DNA from: Prorocentrum cordatum
Taxonomy: Eukaryota; Sar; Dinophyceae; Prorocentrales; Prorocentraceae
Direction of reading: 5' to 3'
Assembly: GCA_963575745.1 (NCBI GenBank)
Contig: CAUYUJ010006535.1
Coordinates: forward strand, 108,920 to 172,919
Length of the DNA: 64,000 nt
Each line of letters starts with the position of its first letter. Position 1 is the first letter of the stretch. The notes beneath the pieces are model-generated. The model made no database searches. It saw nothing but the letters and a program-made list of their open reading frames with translations, and was not told the DNA's origin. Shown here piece after piece: positions 1-11,726 of this stretch. The position numbers and the translations under genes were made by a program.

Positions 1-660
1 TTGGAGCTCCTTGAAGGAACCTATCTTGGCCTGGCTGGCCGCAACCAAGCTATGCCCACATCGGAACTCACAGCCTTTGCGGCAGCCCTCGAAGGGTCCA
101 AAGGTTCCATTAATTTTGCTACGAATCACAAACCTCTACCTGTCGGCTGGGAGCGAAGGAGGTTTCGGGTCTGTCAAGGGCGGAGCAGGGGACTTTGGCT
201 GCGCAGCAGGAGAGCTCTGGAGAGCAGGTGCGAAGCTGAAGTCTCAGTTGTCGGGCCCTCCCTCGCGCCAGGATCCAGAGGACCCCAGCCCTTCGGACCA
301 GGAACGGCTTCTTGCCGTGGACAGCGCCGCGGCTGATGCTGCAGCAGGGGGGCTGCGGAGCGCGATTGGATCTTAGGCCTGGTTAGTGACGCGCCACCCA
401 CGGACCAGTGGGGCACCACGGCGGCACCGGCCAGGAGGAGAGCCCGCAGAGCCACTGCGGACGCGGCGGCGGCGGATCCCATTAAGGCCAAGGGTTCTTC
501 GGAAGTCCCTGAGGGAGCCTGCTTGGGGACCAGGAGGGACAGAGCCGCACGCGCTAGCGCCCACAGCATCTCCAAGTGCAGTAAGCGTTTCAGATGTTCC
601 AGGTGTGGCGCACTATCCACGTGGGTCAAACTCGTGAAACTGCGCCTCCGAATGCGTTTC
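1..660 (+). pseudogene. degraded retroelement 3' end (RNase H-like plus Cys motif)
   Basis: The plus strand reads SELTAFAAALEGSKGSINFA near positions 60-120 and then a DLW-like segment in shifting frames. This resembles the RNase H domain that closes many non-LTR retrotransposon polyproteins. Further on, around 560-640, another frame reads SKCSKRFRCSRCGALSTW, a CxxC-type motif like the zinc ribbons that follow RNase H in such elements. The frame must shift at least twice, so the copy looks dead. The element would continue to the left of the window. The assignment rests on remembered family patterns only; no catalytic residues are confirmed, and chance similarity in GC-rich DNA is possible. 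Confidence 0.3.
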
Positions 661-799
661 TGATGCGGCCCAGAAGTGGCCCAAAGGCGTTGTCGTCTCG
701 GTCCCTGGTCCTGTGGAAATTTGTGGCCTCGCGCTCTACGAGTCTCATCGGCTGGGGTCCTGGAATCGTTTCAGCATGTATTTTTGCCAGCATTGCGGT

Positions 800-2730
800 C
801 GTTAGCGCGGGTCCATGGATCGGGCGGGCGCGGCATCATGGTGACGTCGGCAACGGCGGAAACGATGATGATAGTTGCGATGATCGCGACGATAACGGCG
901 ATGACGACGGCAAGGCCAATGACGGCGCCGATGCTGGTCACGCTGAGGACGATGATGATGCCCATGCGTCGTCGTTGAAGGTTTTGGAAGGATTTCGACA
1001 CGCGCTCGCGGCCGACGTGCGCGAGTGGCCAGCATGGTCTTATTTGACCAGGATCGTGCTCCACCCCCGCCCCGTCCCCAGCAAGCGCGCAAAGGCGTCC
1101 GAATGATTACGACTTGCGCGCGCGAGAGGCCCGCGTGGCGCCAGTTGACGACAATGTCGAAAAACAAGTTGTGTTTCCTGAAGAACTCGCAATACTGCGC
1201 GCGCAGATTTGTTTGAAACAAGCTGGTGGGAAACTAACGTGTTGCTATATACGTTCGAGAACGTCGACCTTGAAACCCTAACGGATCCTAAGGTGCTGGA
1301 AGGATTTCGACATGCGCGCGCGACGACGCGCGCCTGTGGACTCTGTCACGTAGTTTGCAGGGGGTTCTTGGAAGTTTGTGCGCGTTGAAGACGAGTGTGT
1401 GCGTTGAAGACGAGTGGGGCCGATTAGGGGTAGCCCTGGGATGGTATGAACTCATCTGCAACATGATCGGTGGGGCAAGGTTATATGTAATTATCCGTGC
1501 CCCAGGGGGGGCAATAATCCCAGCCTTGGGGGGGTAGTGGAGCTTGTTTGCAGGCCGGAGAAAACGTGTGGTGCAAGCTACGTGGTGCAATCTACGCGGT
1601 GCAATTCACCAACGTTCAGCTTGAAGTTGTCCAGTCCATGGCTCGCGCAAACATCCCACCCATCCAACCGCAACTTGGTTTGCAAACCCCATGCGGAAGC
1701 GATTGCGGTGAGTGTTTTTGTTGGCTGGTGCATCTCTGCGGCCGCGTTAGCCCGCGCATGCTCGCGCGCGCAGCGGCCAGCTAGTTTGGCGCGACCGACG
1801 CGAACGCGGTGGCGCTGACCATTCGGCACATCCCAGCGGGCACTTCATTGCGAGTCGGCGATTTGGGCGGGCGCGGTATCATGACAACGTCGACAACGGT
1901 AGACACGATGATGATAGTAGCGATGCTGGCGACGAAGCTGACAGCGACGACGGGGCAGCCAGTGACGGCGCCGATGCTGATCGCGCCAACGACGATGACG
2001 GCGTCTTCGCGTCGGTGATGAAGATTGTGGAAGAATTCGACATGCGCGCGCGGCAGACGCGCGAGAGTGGCCCGCGTGGTATTATTTGACACGGATCGTG
2101 CCACACCAGCACGCGCGCAAAGGCGTTCGAACGATGTCGACATGCGCGCGCGAAGCCCGCTTAATAGCATGGTACGAACATTTTGAAACAAAAAAATGGT
2201 TCTCTTAAGGACTCGCAAGAGCGCGCGCGCATGCTTTTGTTGAAAACCCGTGTTGCGAAAGCGCGTGTGTTTCTAAAGGTTTTTGGGGCACTCGATTTTG
2301 AAATCCTTCCGAAACCGAAATGTTTTGAAAGACTTCGGCATGCGCGCACGACGACGCGCGCGCGTGCACGTCGTTTAATTTCTGTTGCAAAGGATTCTCG
2401 CGACGGCACGCGCACAAAGGCGTTCGAACGATTTCGGCATGCTCGCGCGAAGCCCGTTTGGTAGCCCGTTTGGTAGTAGTTTCTGAAAAAATTGGAACAG
2501 TCTGGTTTTCTCAAGAATTCGCAAGAGCGCGCGCATGTGTTTTTTGTTGTTGCGTTCTTGTTGCGAAACCATGTGCTTTATATGTTGCTCGGACAGTCGA
2601 TTGTGAAATCGCTCCGAAACCGTAGGTTTTTGAAGGATGTCAGCATGCGCGCGACGACGCGCGCGTGTGCACTTCGTCCCGGTGTTTGCAAAAGGATTCT
2701 TGGACATTTACGATGTTTGATAAATGAGTG
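800..2730. repeat. diverged dispersed and tandem repeat field
   Basis: Several diverged units recur. A ~180-bp GATGAT-rich unit occurs at about 830-1010 and again at 1868-2045. A motif like GGATTTCGACATGCGCGCG recurs near 990, 1303, 2035, 2335 and 2636. A motif around GCGTTCGAACGAT recurs near 2126 and 2421, with a related form near 1095. The GATGAT unit is open in one frame and would encode Asp-rich peptide, but frame and sequence are not conserved as in a real gene. No gene was recognised here. Confidence 0.6.
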
Positions 2731-2889
2731 TGCGCGCAATTTTTTGGTTGCAGAGGATGGCGGGGGGAGGCGATTCCGCCCCCCCTGGGATAGTGTAAGC
2801 GCATAATATGTAGGATGGACGATGGGGCAGAATCATATGTAAATTGCAATACGGAAAGGTCAGTTTTTAAAACCCCAGAGGGGGAGGGT

Positions 2890-3235
2890 GGAAGAACCTA
2901 TTTTTTAATGAAAGGAGAACATATGTGGTGCAAGCCATGTGGTGCAACCTACGTGTTGCCATCCACGTGGTACAAAGCAGCGCGAAGCAATATACTGCAG
3001 CACAAGTAAGGCCAAGCAACGCAAAAAAATGCAGGCCCAGACGTCGACAGGGCGGCGACCGCGACCACATACGTAGCCGCCAGACCGACGGGCAGGCCCA
3101 GAGCAACGGGGCGGCGACGGCGACCACATAGCCGCCACACGGTCAAGCAGGCCCAGAACACGGGCGGCGACGGGGCGGCGACGGCGACCACATAGCCGCC
3201 ACACCGACGGGCAGACCCAGCTCCTCGGAAAAGAA
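2890..3235. repeat. short GTGGTGCAA repeats and a GGCGGCGAC minisatellite
   Basis: Positions 2920-2985 hold repeats of a GTGGTGCAA-like motif that also occurs at 1570-1605. Positions 3020-3235 hold three to four copies of a roughly 55-65 bp unit containing GGCGGCGACGGCGACCACAT followed by a CAGGCCCAG segment. No coding potential was recognised. Confidence 0.7.
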
Positions 3236-3349
3236 ACCAGAAAAGTTAATTGCAAGCACTGCGTGTGGAAACATGTGTTCCAGATGAGTTCGACATAGGT
3301 ATTGCTGCCCCATGTGAACTCAATCTAAATATTGGTGTAGGGCAGGAAA

Positions 3350-3900
3350 TGTGTGAGGGGTTTGCCGAAATGGGCAGCGCGACGCCATGCGGACGCACCC
3401 ATTGGGGCCATCAGTGGAGCTCCCTGGGGGCTACGAAACGCGCGAGGGGTGTGCCAACATGGGCGGGCCGACGCCATGCGAACGCACACATTAGGGCCCT
3501 CGGTGGAGATTCTTGCGGGCCACGAAGCGCACAAGGGGTTTGCTGTTATGTGCTGCACGACGCCATGCGCACGCACCCACTGGAGCCCTCGGTGGAGCTC
3601 CCAAAGGGCTAGGAAACGCGCGATGGGTGTGCCGAAATGGACAGGGGCGGCGCCATGCGAACGCACCCACTGGGGACCTCGGTGGCGCTCTTTGGGGGGG
3701 CAGGAAACGTGCGCAGGGTGTGCCATCATGAGCGGGGCGACGCCATGCGAACGCACATATTGAGGCCCTCGGTGGAGCTCCACGGGGGGCAGGAAATATG
3801 TGAAGGGTGTGCCGACATGGGCGGGGCGACGCCATACGAACGTACCCATTGAGGCCCTCGGTAAGGCTCCATGGGGGTAGGAAATGTGTGAGGGGTGTGC
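3350..3900 (-). repeat. ~90-bp satellite, array 1
   Basis: At least six tandem units are marked by GACGCCATGCG-like cores at 3381, 3470, 3559, 3650, 3739 and about 3829, a period of 89-91 bp. Read on the minus strand, each unit has the same order of landmarks (GGAGCTCCACCGA, GCATGGCG, GGCACACCC) as the arrays at 5395, 55830 and 57930, so this is the same family in the opposite orientation. Long open frames across the array are produced by the repeat and are not treated as genes. Confidence 0.85.
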
Positions 3901-3959
3901 CGACACGAAGCACATGAAGAATGCGCCGAAATTGGACATGGCAGGAAAGGAGGCGAAAG

Positions 3960-5060
3960 GGGAGCAGGAGGAGGAGGAGGAGGAGGAGGACTGGAGGAGG
4001 AGGTGGAGGAAGAGGAGGAGAAAGATGGAGGACAAGGGGGGAGGAGAAGGAGGAGGAGAAGACGCACGGCGCTGCGGATTCAGAACGAGCACCCAGCACG
4101 CAGGAGGCCTGGGGAACAGACAGTGATTTCCGTATGGTTGTTCACTGGTTGTACCTTTCTCGCGTGGTCGGGCTCCCCACGCTTCAAAGCGGCCCACCGG
4201 CCCCCCCTCAGCTCGCCCCAGACAGCCCAACACAGGGCCAAAGAGAGCCCCAAGCCGACGCACAGAGCAGGCGCCTAAGAGGGCGAGCTCGAACCTATCA
4301 ACCTCCGCCCCAAGATGATCTCCAAGACCGGCAGCAGGCCCTTACGGGGCCCCGAAGAGAAGCCCCAGGATGCCCCCAAGAGGCCCACCAGAGGTCCGCA
4401 GAGACTTCCAAGACGCCCGCAGACACACAGAAACCACTTCCAAGTGCATGCCGAGAGATTCCCTCCGGCATCCAACAAGCTTCCCACCTACAATCCAGGC
4501 GCGGCAGTGGGATTGACAGAAATCCGCCAGAGGCTCCAACAGAAAGCCTTCGGACCGCCCCCATATGCATGCCACTTCGAGCGCTCCCAAAGGCCAAAAA
4601 TTGTAATTGCGTTTCGGCGTTCGACAGGTATTCGTTGTATGTTCCCTGCCCCTTCACCGCCACTGAACGTCCACGAGATGTCCAGGATCGCCCAAATTCG
4701 GCCCGACACGCCCCCAACAGCGCCCTCCCGAGAGAGACCAACACCGCGCAAGAGGCCCGAAGAAGGACGAGGAAGAGGGAGGGTGATGGGGAGGCGTCGG
4801 AGGAGGCGGAAGGAGATTCGCACCAAGAAAAGCGAGGAGCATCCGCACTAGGAATGGAGATCCCGAGGCTCATCCGCAGGACGGGGGAGGGGAAGGACGA
4901 CGAAAAGGACGAGGAGAAGGAGGAGGAGGAGGAGGAGGAGGAGAGAGGAGGAGGAGGAGGAGGAGGAAGAAGAAGAAGAAGCAGGAGGAGGAGGACGAAG
5001 AGGGGCAAGCGGAGGAGGGCGGAGGAGGGAGAGGGCTGGAGGGGGGGGAGCGGGGGGCAA
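3960..5060. repeat. GGA-rich simple repeats flanking an unassigned segment
   Basis: GGA/GAG-rich tracts occupy about 3965-4060 and 4890-5060. The sequence between them (4080-4880) has long open frames in several phases but no recognisable domain. It is left unassigned. Confidence 0.6.
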
Positions 5061-5211
5061 GCCCAGGACGACTTTTTAAGTGCGACGTCGTCTAACTTGG
5101 CTGATCATGCCGAAGCAGGTTGCCAGCTGTACAGGCTGGTGCCTCCAGAGTTCTTGCACGTTTGTTCCCAACCGTCATGTGGTGTTAGGTCCCCGCTTTG
5201 AAGAGACAGCG

Positions 5212-5386
5212 CCCCGCGCCACCTCCTCCTCACTCCTCCTCCCCTTCCTCCTCCTCCTCCTCCTCCTCCTCCTCCTCCTCCTCCTCCTCCTCCTCCTCCT
5301 CCTCATCGTCCTCCTCCTCTCCTCCTCCTCCTCCTCTCCTCCTCCTCCTCCTCCTCCTCCTCCTCCTCCTCCTCCTCGTCACCATC
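5212..5386. repeat. (CTC)n microsatellite
   Basis: Almost pure CTC/TCC trinucleotide repeat with a few interruptions, immediately before the second ~90-bp satellite array. Confidence 0.95.
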
Positions 5387-5394
5387 AGCATCAT

Positions 5395-5895
5395 CCCACC
5401 CATTTTGGCACACCCCTCACACGGCTCGTGGCCCCACAGGGAGCTCCATTGAAGGCCCTAGTGGCACAGGCCGCATGCAGGGACCGCCACCCATTTTGGC
5501 ACACCCTTCACACGGGCCGTGGCCCCACAGGGAGCTCCTCCGAAGGCCCCAGCGGCACAGGCCGCATGCGGGGATTGCTACCCATGTTGGCACACCCTTT
5601 ACGCGGTTCGTGGCCCCACAGAGAGCTCCACCGAAGGCCCCAGTGGCACAGGCCGCATGCGGGGACCGCACCCATTTTGGCACACCCTTCACACGGTTCG
5701 TGGCCCCACAGTGAGTTCCACCGAAGGCCCCAGTGACACAGGCCGCATGCGGGGACCGCACCCATTTTGGCACACCCTTCACGGTTCGTGGCCCCACAGT
5801 GAGTTCCACCGAAGGCCCCAGTGGCACAGGCCGCACGCGGGGACCGCCACCCATTTTGGCACACCTTTCACTCAGTTCGTGGCCCCACAGTGAGT
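5395..5895 (+). repeat. ~90-bp satellite, array 2
   Basis: Tandem units begin with CCCATTTTGGCACACCC-like sequence at about 5399, 5490, 5581, 5671, 5761 and 5850 (period 89-91 bp). Each unit contains CGTGGCCCCACAG, a GAGCTCCACCGAAGGCCCC-like block and GGCCGCATGCGGGGA. The family matches arrays at 3350 (reverse orientation), 55830 and 57930. Confidence 0.9.
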
Positions 5896-5929
5896 TCCAC
5901 CTTCCTGTCCCTCTCCCCCTCATCAGAAT

Positions 5930-6007
5930 CCTCATTATCGTCCCCGTCATCGTCATCCACCTCCTCCTCCTCCTCCTGATCACCATCATCAGAACCATAA
6001 TCGCGAC

Positions 6008-6100
<93 letters not shown>

Positions 6101-6146
6101 AATCATCCTCATCATCATCAGCATCAGCATCAGCATCATCATCAGT

Positions 6147-6208
<62 letters not shown>

Positions 6209-6223
6209 TTTCAACAACATCAA

Positions 6224-6271
<48 letters not shown>

Positions 6272-6539
6272 TATCATCATCATCACCATCAGCATCATCG
6301 TCAACATCATCAGAACATCATCGTCATCAGCATCGTCATCCTCATCAGCCTCATCACCTTGATCATCATCATCATCAACAACATCATCATCATTATCATC
6401 GTCATCGCCATCATCAGCATCATCATCGTCATCACCATCGTCATCGTCATCATCAGCAGCATCATCATCCCCATCATCCCATCATCATCATCAGCATCAT
6501 CATCATCATGATCATCATCATCATCAGCATCAGCATCAG

Positions 6540-6595
<56 letters not shown>

Positions 6596-6700
6596 CCATC
6601 ATCCCCATCATCCCCATCATCATCCTCATCCTCATCCCCATCGTCCTCACCATCGTCCCTGTTCTCCTCATCCTCATCATCCTCCTCCTTCTCCTTGCCC
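5930..6700. repeat. (CAT)n microsatellite
   Basis: Long CAT/ATC trinucleotide tract with CAG, CCT and CAC interruptions. Poly-Ile, poly-His and poly-Met open frames across it are artefacts of the repeat. Confidence 0.95.
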
Positions 6701-6704
6701 TCCC

Positions 6705-7200
6705 TACCCTGGCCCCCGACCGCTCCTCGAAGTGCCCTTCCCGGAGGAGCGGCAGCGGCAGCAGCCCGTTGCGCGCCCGCGCGGCGCGAGGCCTCCGGGG
6801 GCCTTTCGGACGCCCTCGGATGCCTTCGGCGGTCGCCGCCGATGCCCTCGGAGGCCTTCGGAGGCCCTTCGGACGCCTTCGGAGGCCCTCGGGGGCCCTC
6901 GGAGGCCCCCCGCGCGCGCGGCTCGCGGAGGCCGAGTCTGCCAGAGGGCTTCCAGCCGCCGCCCGGCCTCGAGGCCCCGGACGAGGCAGCGGGGCTCCAT
7001 CGCGGCCGCCGCCGTCGCCGCCTTGGCCGCCGGCTCCGCCGTGGCCGCCGCCGTCGTCGTCGGGCTCAGCAGGCAGGAAGGGAGGGAGGGGGTAGAGCGC
7101 CTTGGGGGCACCACGCCTTCAGAGATCCGCCCAAAGAGGAGGTCCTCCTTCCCCTCCTCCTCCCTCCATCTCTGCTTCTCCTCCTCCTCCTCCTCCTCCT
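6705..7200. other. GC-rich unassigned segment
   Basis: About 500 bp of very GC-rich sequence with short CGGAGGCC-type repeats at 6790-6930, open in several frames but without a recognisable domain. It runs into a CTC tract and the assembly gap. Confidence 0.4.
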
Positions 7201-7300
7201 NNNNNNNNNNNNNNNNNNNNNNNNNNNNNNNNNNNNNNNNNNNNNNNNNNNNNNNNNNNNNNNNNNNNNNNNNNNNNNNNNNNNNNNNNNNNNNNNNNNN
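7201..7300. other. assembly gap (100 N)
   Basis: Exactly 100 undetermined bases, the usual placeholder for a scaffold gap of unknown size. A CTC repeat lies on the left and a CAT repeat on the right, so the missing sequence is probably simple repeat. Confidence 0.99.
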
Positions 7301-7444
7301 CATCATCATCATCATCATCATCCTCCTCCTCCTCCTCCTCCTCCTCCTCCTTATCATCAGCACCATCGTCATCACCATCGCCCTAATCGTCACCATCATA
7401 AGCATCATCAGCACCATCACCATCGCCATCACCATCACCATCGA

Positions 7445-7537
<93 letters not shown>

Positions 7538-7638
7538 AATCGTCATCATCAGCATCAGCATCATCATCATCATCGACATCATCATCATCATCAGCAGCAT
7601 CATCATCATCGTCATCGTCATCATCACCATCATCATCC

Positions 7639-7697
<59 letters not shown>

Positions 7698-7710
7698 TCC
7701 ATCATCATCC
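7301..7710. repeat. (CAT)n microsatellite, second tract
   Basis: CAT/ATC trinucleotide tract with a CTC block at 7321-7350, similar in make-up to the tract at 5930-6700. Confidence 0.95.
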
Positions 7711-7867
7711 TGTCCTGTCCTGTGGCCCGCGGGTGGCGTAACCGCCAGCGCCCCTCTTGCACGGCACCAACCTCCCGGCCATAGGCCCATGGCTAGCACT
7801 TTGTGCCACCGCAGCTATTCTTGGCCAGAGCAGGGTGGCTCGCTCCTGGGGCCAGGGGCCTCGGAGG

Positions 7868-8035
7868 ATGAACGCGGCGGCGCGGCGAGTTCTCGGGGGT
7901 TGCTGCGCAGCTGCCGCGGCCGAGCACGCGCGCCGCCGCCGCTGCGGCGCCGCGGCGGCATGCCTGCGAGCCGAGGGCCCCGAGGCCCAGACGTCCAGCG
8001 TCGGGATCTCTGTCGCAGCGAAGCCCCCCCCACAG
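7868..8035 (+). CDS. SUOX: probable first exon of sulfite oxidase (mitochondrial presequence)
   Basis: From the ATG at 7868 the frame reads MNAAARRVLGGCC, then Ala-, Arg- and Cys-rich sequence without acidic residues at first, as in a mitochondrial targeting peptide. The frame runs to CCACAG|GTCTGG, a good GT donor after 8035, giving 56 whole codons (phase 0). The next inferred exon at 11218 also starts in phase 0, so the two join in frame. Animal sulfite oxidase sits in the mitochondrial intermembrane space and has a comparable leader before the cytochrome b5 domain. There is no sequence similarity to prove the link, only position, phase and composition. It could instead be a chance open frame in GC-rich DNA. 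Confidence 0.35.
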
Positions 8036-8129
8036 GTCTGGGTCCTTTTCGGGGCAGTGGCTTTCCGTCCTGAGCCGTGTCTTGACGGCCCTGGGGCCCA
8101 GCGAGGGCCCCAGGAGGCTGAAAGTTGCA

Positions 8130-9565
8130 GCAGTAGCAGCAGCAGCAACAACAACAACAATCAGTTTAAGATTGTTCGATCATAGTTGATCGCGTGCCAC
8201 TCAGCATGTATATCCGAAAACCTTGGGGATATATTTATATCTATATATATGTATATATGTGTGTGTCTTACTTGCAGCGTATATTTCGCGCAGTCCCTGA
8301 GGCAGAAGAAGAGAGGACGGATGGAAGGAAGGGATAATGGGGAAGGAGGAGAAGGGAGCACAAGAGAGAGTAGCAGGAGGAGGGCTAAGAGCAGAAAGCA
8401 CGTGGCAAAACCTTACGGACAGACCAGGTGGGTAGACCCAAACGGGCGGGTTGGGAAGGCGGTCCCAGGCTGCTAGGTCGAGCAGACGGGTTGCTGAAGT
8501 GTGCGTCCTGCATGAATCGTAGGGAAGTCTCGAGCGATAGCGCGATTCCCGAATGAATGTTGAAGGGATTCCATGGCGAGAGCGTGATTCCTGAGTGTCG
8601 AGAGCGCGGCATCTAAATAAATTGCGCGATATGGAATACACTGTAAGGAAGTATCAGGCGGGGGCCGTTGTTGTTGTTGTAACTCGGGGGCCAGGGGCCC
8701 ACTGTGGTGACCCCCCCCCTTTTTCCCTTGTAAAAGAGAGGGTGCAGGCCCAGGACATGAAAAAAACACCATGTGCCCCGCGAGTTGGGGGATCAGCAGT
8801 AGCCATCATTCAGTACTGAGAGGTCAACAACAACATCAACAACAACAAAAAAACAGCAGCAACAACAACAACTACTACTGCAATCTTTTGAATACTGTTC
8901 GCTCTTGTCTGCTCGCGTGCCATTCTTCAACACGTATACCCCAAACCCTCGATCCCCGCCGTGTTCGTCTTCGATCGTCCCCCCTTGGGGTATGATTATG
9001 TGCATGTAGTCCATATATACATATATATATATATGTGTGTATGTGTATATATATATATTATGTGCAGCGTGAATTTCGTGCAGCCCCCAAGGCAAGGGAA
9101 GAGAGGACGGATGGAAGGAAGGGACAAGGGGGAAGGAGGAGGATGGAGCACAAGAGAGAGTAGCAGGAGGGGAGCCAGGAGCAAAAAGCACGTGGCAGAA
9201 CCTTACGAGCAGATCGGGCGGGTAGACCCTAACGGGCGGGTCGGGAAGGCGGGCCCAAGCGGCCAGGTCGAGAAGGCTGGTTGTTGAAGCGTGCGTCCTG
9301 CTTGAATTGCAGGGAGGTCTCGAGCGACAGCGCGATTGCCAAATGAATAATGAGGAAATCTGCATTGAGAGCGTCATTCCTGAGTGTCGAGGGCGCGGCG
9401 TCTGAATAAATTGCGAGGACGTTCCACGCGAGAACACGATTCCTGCACGAATTGTGAGGAAGTCCCGCGCGAGAGCGCCATTTAGGAATAAAGAATGCGG
9501 AAGTATCAGGCGGGAGTCCCTGTTGCTGTAAACCGAGGGTCAGGGGCGCATTGTGGTGACAGTGC
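8130..9565. repeat. two diverged tandem copies of a ~0.6-0.7 kb repeat
   Basis: Copy 1 (about 8130-8710) and copy 2 (about 8850-9565) share the same order of blocks. These are a CAGCAACAACAACAA start, a GCGTGCCA block, a TATATA tract, GAGAGGACGGATGGAAGG (8311 and 9101), GCACGTGGCA, GTATCAGGCGGG and a GTGGTGAC end. Inside each copy a ~46-bp sub-repeat around CGAGAGCGCGATTCC is repeated several times. The pair lies in the inferred first intron of the sulfite oxidase gene. The class is unknown; a non-autonomous mobile element is possible. Confidence 0.7.
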
Positions 9566-9640
9566 CACAGAGAGGATATTCGGGTGCCTCCAAACGGGGT
9601 GGTGGCCACACCGTGTGGTGAGTCGGTGGGGATTCGGGGT

Positions 9641-9725
9641 CACCGCACGGTTTTGGGACCTGGGTCGCTCTCGGAGGACGTGTCTCGGGCGATTGGGCCT
9701 CCTGGGTCCCCAAAACCGTGTGGTG
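9641..9725. repeat. inverted repeat (hairpin or MITE-like)
   Basis: CACCGCACGGTTTTGGGACC at 9641-9660 is the imperfect reverse complement of 9704-9725, which contains CCCAAAACCGTGTGGTG. The arms are about 20 bp with about 43 bp between them. A further partial copy of the arm lies near 9779-9799. Confidence 0.6.
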
Positions 9726-10133
9726 GCGGACCATGCGGTGAAGCCTTTGGGGATGTCGAGGTCACCGCAGGGTCTGTCACCACACGGTCTTGGGACCCCC
9801 AAGATATTCAGGAGGGGAGAGAAAACACACAGACACAGTGAATCGTCGATTCCCCGGAAAATATGGGAAACTATGGGAAGTGGGGGGAAGACGAAAATCC
9901 AAAAAATATTGGGAAACATGGGGAATATTGTTATTTGTGTGAATTTATTTGTGTGTGTGTCCTTGCGCCCCTTTAGATACGTGTGACCACCTTTTCTCTG
10001 GGCCTCCGAAGTGGGGATTCGGAAGTGGGGGGGGCGGATTTGCGCCGTGGGTTGCGGGCGTCGGCGTCGTCGTCCCTCGTGGGCAGCTCCTCCAGCAGCC
10101 CCATTTTGTTGTGACGATGTCTCGGGCGAGGCG

Positions 10134-10136
<3 letters not shown>

Positions 10137-10170
<34 letters not shown>

Positions 10171-10417
10171 GTGTTCGATGTCGGACGCACGATGTCCAGC
10201 ATGTCGTTGTTCCTAGGACGCCTCGGCCGAGAGCCTCACTCTTGAAGAGCAGCGTCGCTCCAGCAACTCCTCGAGCATCCCCATGTTGTGAGGCTGTCTC
10301 AGGTGAAACGCCCCACCCCCCCCCCACACACACACACACACACACACAACACACACACACAAACACACACAACACACACACACACACACACACGCGCGCG
10401 CACGCGCGCACACATAC

Positions 10418-10462
<45 letters not shown>
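10137..10462. repeat. (CA)n microsatellite tracts
   Basis: Pure or nearly pure CA repeats at 10137-10169 and 10325-10462, separated by about 150 bp of unique-looking sequence. A related sequence (GATGTCCA/TCCAGG, CAGTTTGGAATACCAGC) is duplicated at 10510-10550 and 10660-10700. Confidence 0.9.
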
Positions 10463-10464
<2 letters not shown>

Positions 10465-10914
10465 GTATTCGACATCGGACGCCCGATCTCAAACATTTCA
10501 CTGGTCTCAAGATGTCCACGGCGAAAGCCACAGTTTGGAATACCAGCGTCGTTCCAAGAGCTCCGTCAACATCCCCATTGCGTGAGGATGTCGCAGGCGA
10601 GACACACCCCACACCATGTCGAAATCCGACGCCCGATCTCAAACCTTTCATTCGCCTGAAGATGTCCAGGGCGAAGGCCACAGTTTGGAATACCAGCATC
10701 GTTGGCAGCATCCCCATTCCGTGAGGCTGTCTCCGGCGAAACTGCTCCTCACCCTGCGCGCCACCCCTCCAAAGAGAACCTTGGGCCTGAGCCCTTGCCG
10801 GGAAAAATGGGAGGAGACCGTCGTCGAGCCCAGTCCCGCGGCCTTCTAGCCGGATGCAGCGGGGGGAGCCCAGAGGAAAGGAGATCTCCGCTTTGGGGTG
10901 GTCGGAGGGGGAGG

Positions 10915-11212
10915 GGATGAGGAGGAGGAGGAGGAGGAGGAGGGGGAGAGAAAGGAGGAGAAAAAGGAGGAGAAAAAGGATGAGAAAAAGGAGGAAGAGG
11001 AGAAAAAGGAGGAAGAGGAGGAGGAGGAGGAAGAGGAGAAAGAGGAGAAGAGGAGGGGAGGAGGAAAAGGAGGGAGGAGGAGGAGGAGGAGGAGGAGGAG
11101 GAGGAGGAGGAGGAGGGAGGGAGAGAGGAGGAGGAGGAGGAGGAGGAGGAGGAGGAGGACGAGGAGAACAAGGAGGAGGAGGAGGAGAAAAAGGAGGAGG
11201 AGGAGGAGGGAT
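10915..11212. repeat. (GGA)n purine tract
   Basis: GGA/GAG/AAG-rich purine strand immediately upstream of the inferred exon at 11218, ending in ATGTCAG. On the plus strand it would give the intron a purine-rich, not pyrimidine-rich, 3' end. Confidence 0.9.
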
Positions 11213-11217
11213 GTCAG

Positions 11218-11367
11218 GGGAGCTGGCACGCCGGCTACCGCTGGTTCGCGGGCGCCGAGCTCCGCGGGCCGCGCTGGCCAGGCCCGGCCGGCCGAGACGG
11301 CGAGCGCTGGGTGACCCGCGCCGAGGTCGGCGCCCACGACGGGAGCGGCGAGGACGGGATCGTTTGG
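11218..11367 (+). CDS. SUOX: sulfite oxidase, exon 2 (start of cytochrome b5 domain)
   Basis: After TGTCAG the frame reads GSWHAGYRWFAGAELRG and then RWVTRAEVGAHDGSGEDGIV. The second part matches the first strand and helix of the sulfite oxidase cytochrome b5 domain, where animal proteins have a (Y/T)-x-x-E-E-V-x-x-H pattern followed by GIWVT. The exon ends at ATCGTTTGG|GTGACG, giving 150 nt (50 codons, phase 0). It joins exactly to the next exon as GIVW|VTYRDGVYDVT. The cytochrome b5 domain carries the electron from the molybdenum site to cytochrome c. The link to exon 3 is strong because the domain continues without a lost or extra residue. Confidence 0.8.
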
Positions 11368-11726
11368 GTGACGTCTCGCGATGGAGTCCAAGAGGGGGGG
11401 GTAGGAGGGAATCGGAGGAGGAGGAGGAGGAGGAAGAGGAGGCGACGGAGGAGAAGGAAGAGGAGGAAGTAAGGAAGGAAGGAAGGAAGGAAGGAAGGAA
11501 GGCAGGAGGGAAGAAAGGAAGGAAGGAAGGACAGAAGGAAGGAAGGAGGAGGAGGAGGAGGAAGGGAGAGGGATGAGGCGGGAGGAGGAGGAGGAGGAGG
11601 GAGGAGGAAGAGGAGGTGGCGGGAGGAGGAGGAGGCGGGAGGAGGAGGAGGAGGAGGAGGAGGCGGGAGAAGAAGGAGGAGGAGGAGGAGGAGGAGGAGC
11701 AGCCCCGCCTTTGGAGAGCGACCCAG
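11368..11726 (+). other. sulfite oxidase intron 2, flanked by direct repeats
   Basis: A 359-bp GT-AG intron (TGG|GTGACG ... CCCAG|GTGACG). The first 22 bases of the intron (11368-11389) and of the next exon (11727-11748) match at 17 positions. The 8 bases GGTGACGT are identical at 11367-11374 and 11726-11733. The interior is almost entirely GGA/GGAA purine repeat. Confidence 0.75.
11410..11700. repeat. (GGA)n/(GGAA)n purine tract inside intron 2
   Basis: GGA, GAG and GGAA repeats fill the intron between the two halves of the cytochrome b5 domain. Confidence 0.9.

Noticed and set aside
5930-7710. Poly-His, poly-Ile and poly-Met proteins
   Set aside because: Pure reading of CAT trinucleotide repeats in different frames.
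10854-11576. Long Arg/Glu-rich plus-strand frame
   Set aside because: Mostly GGA repeat; the real coding in this interval is a 150-bp stretch in a different frame (11218-11367).
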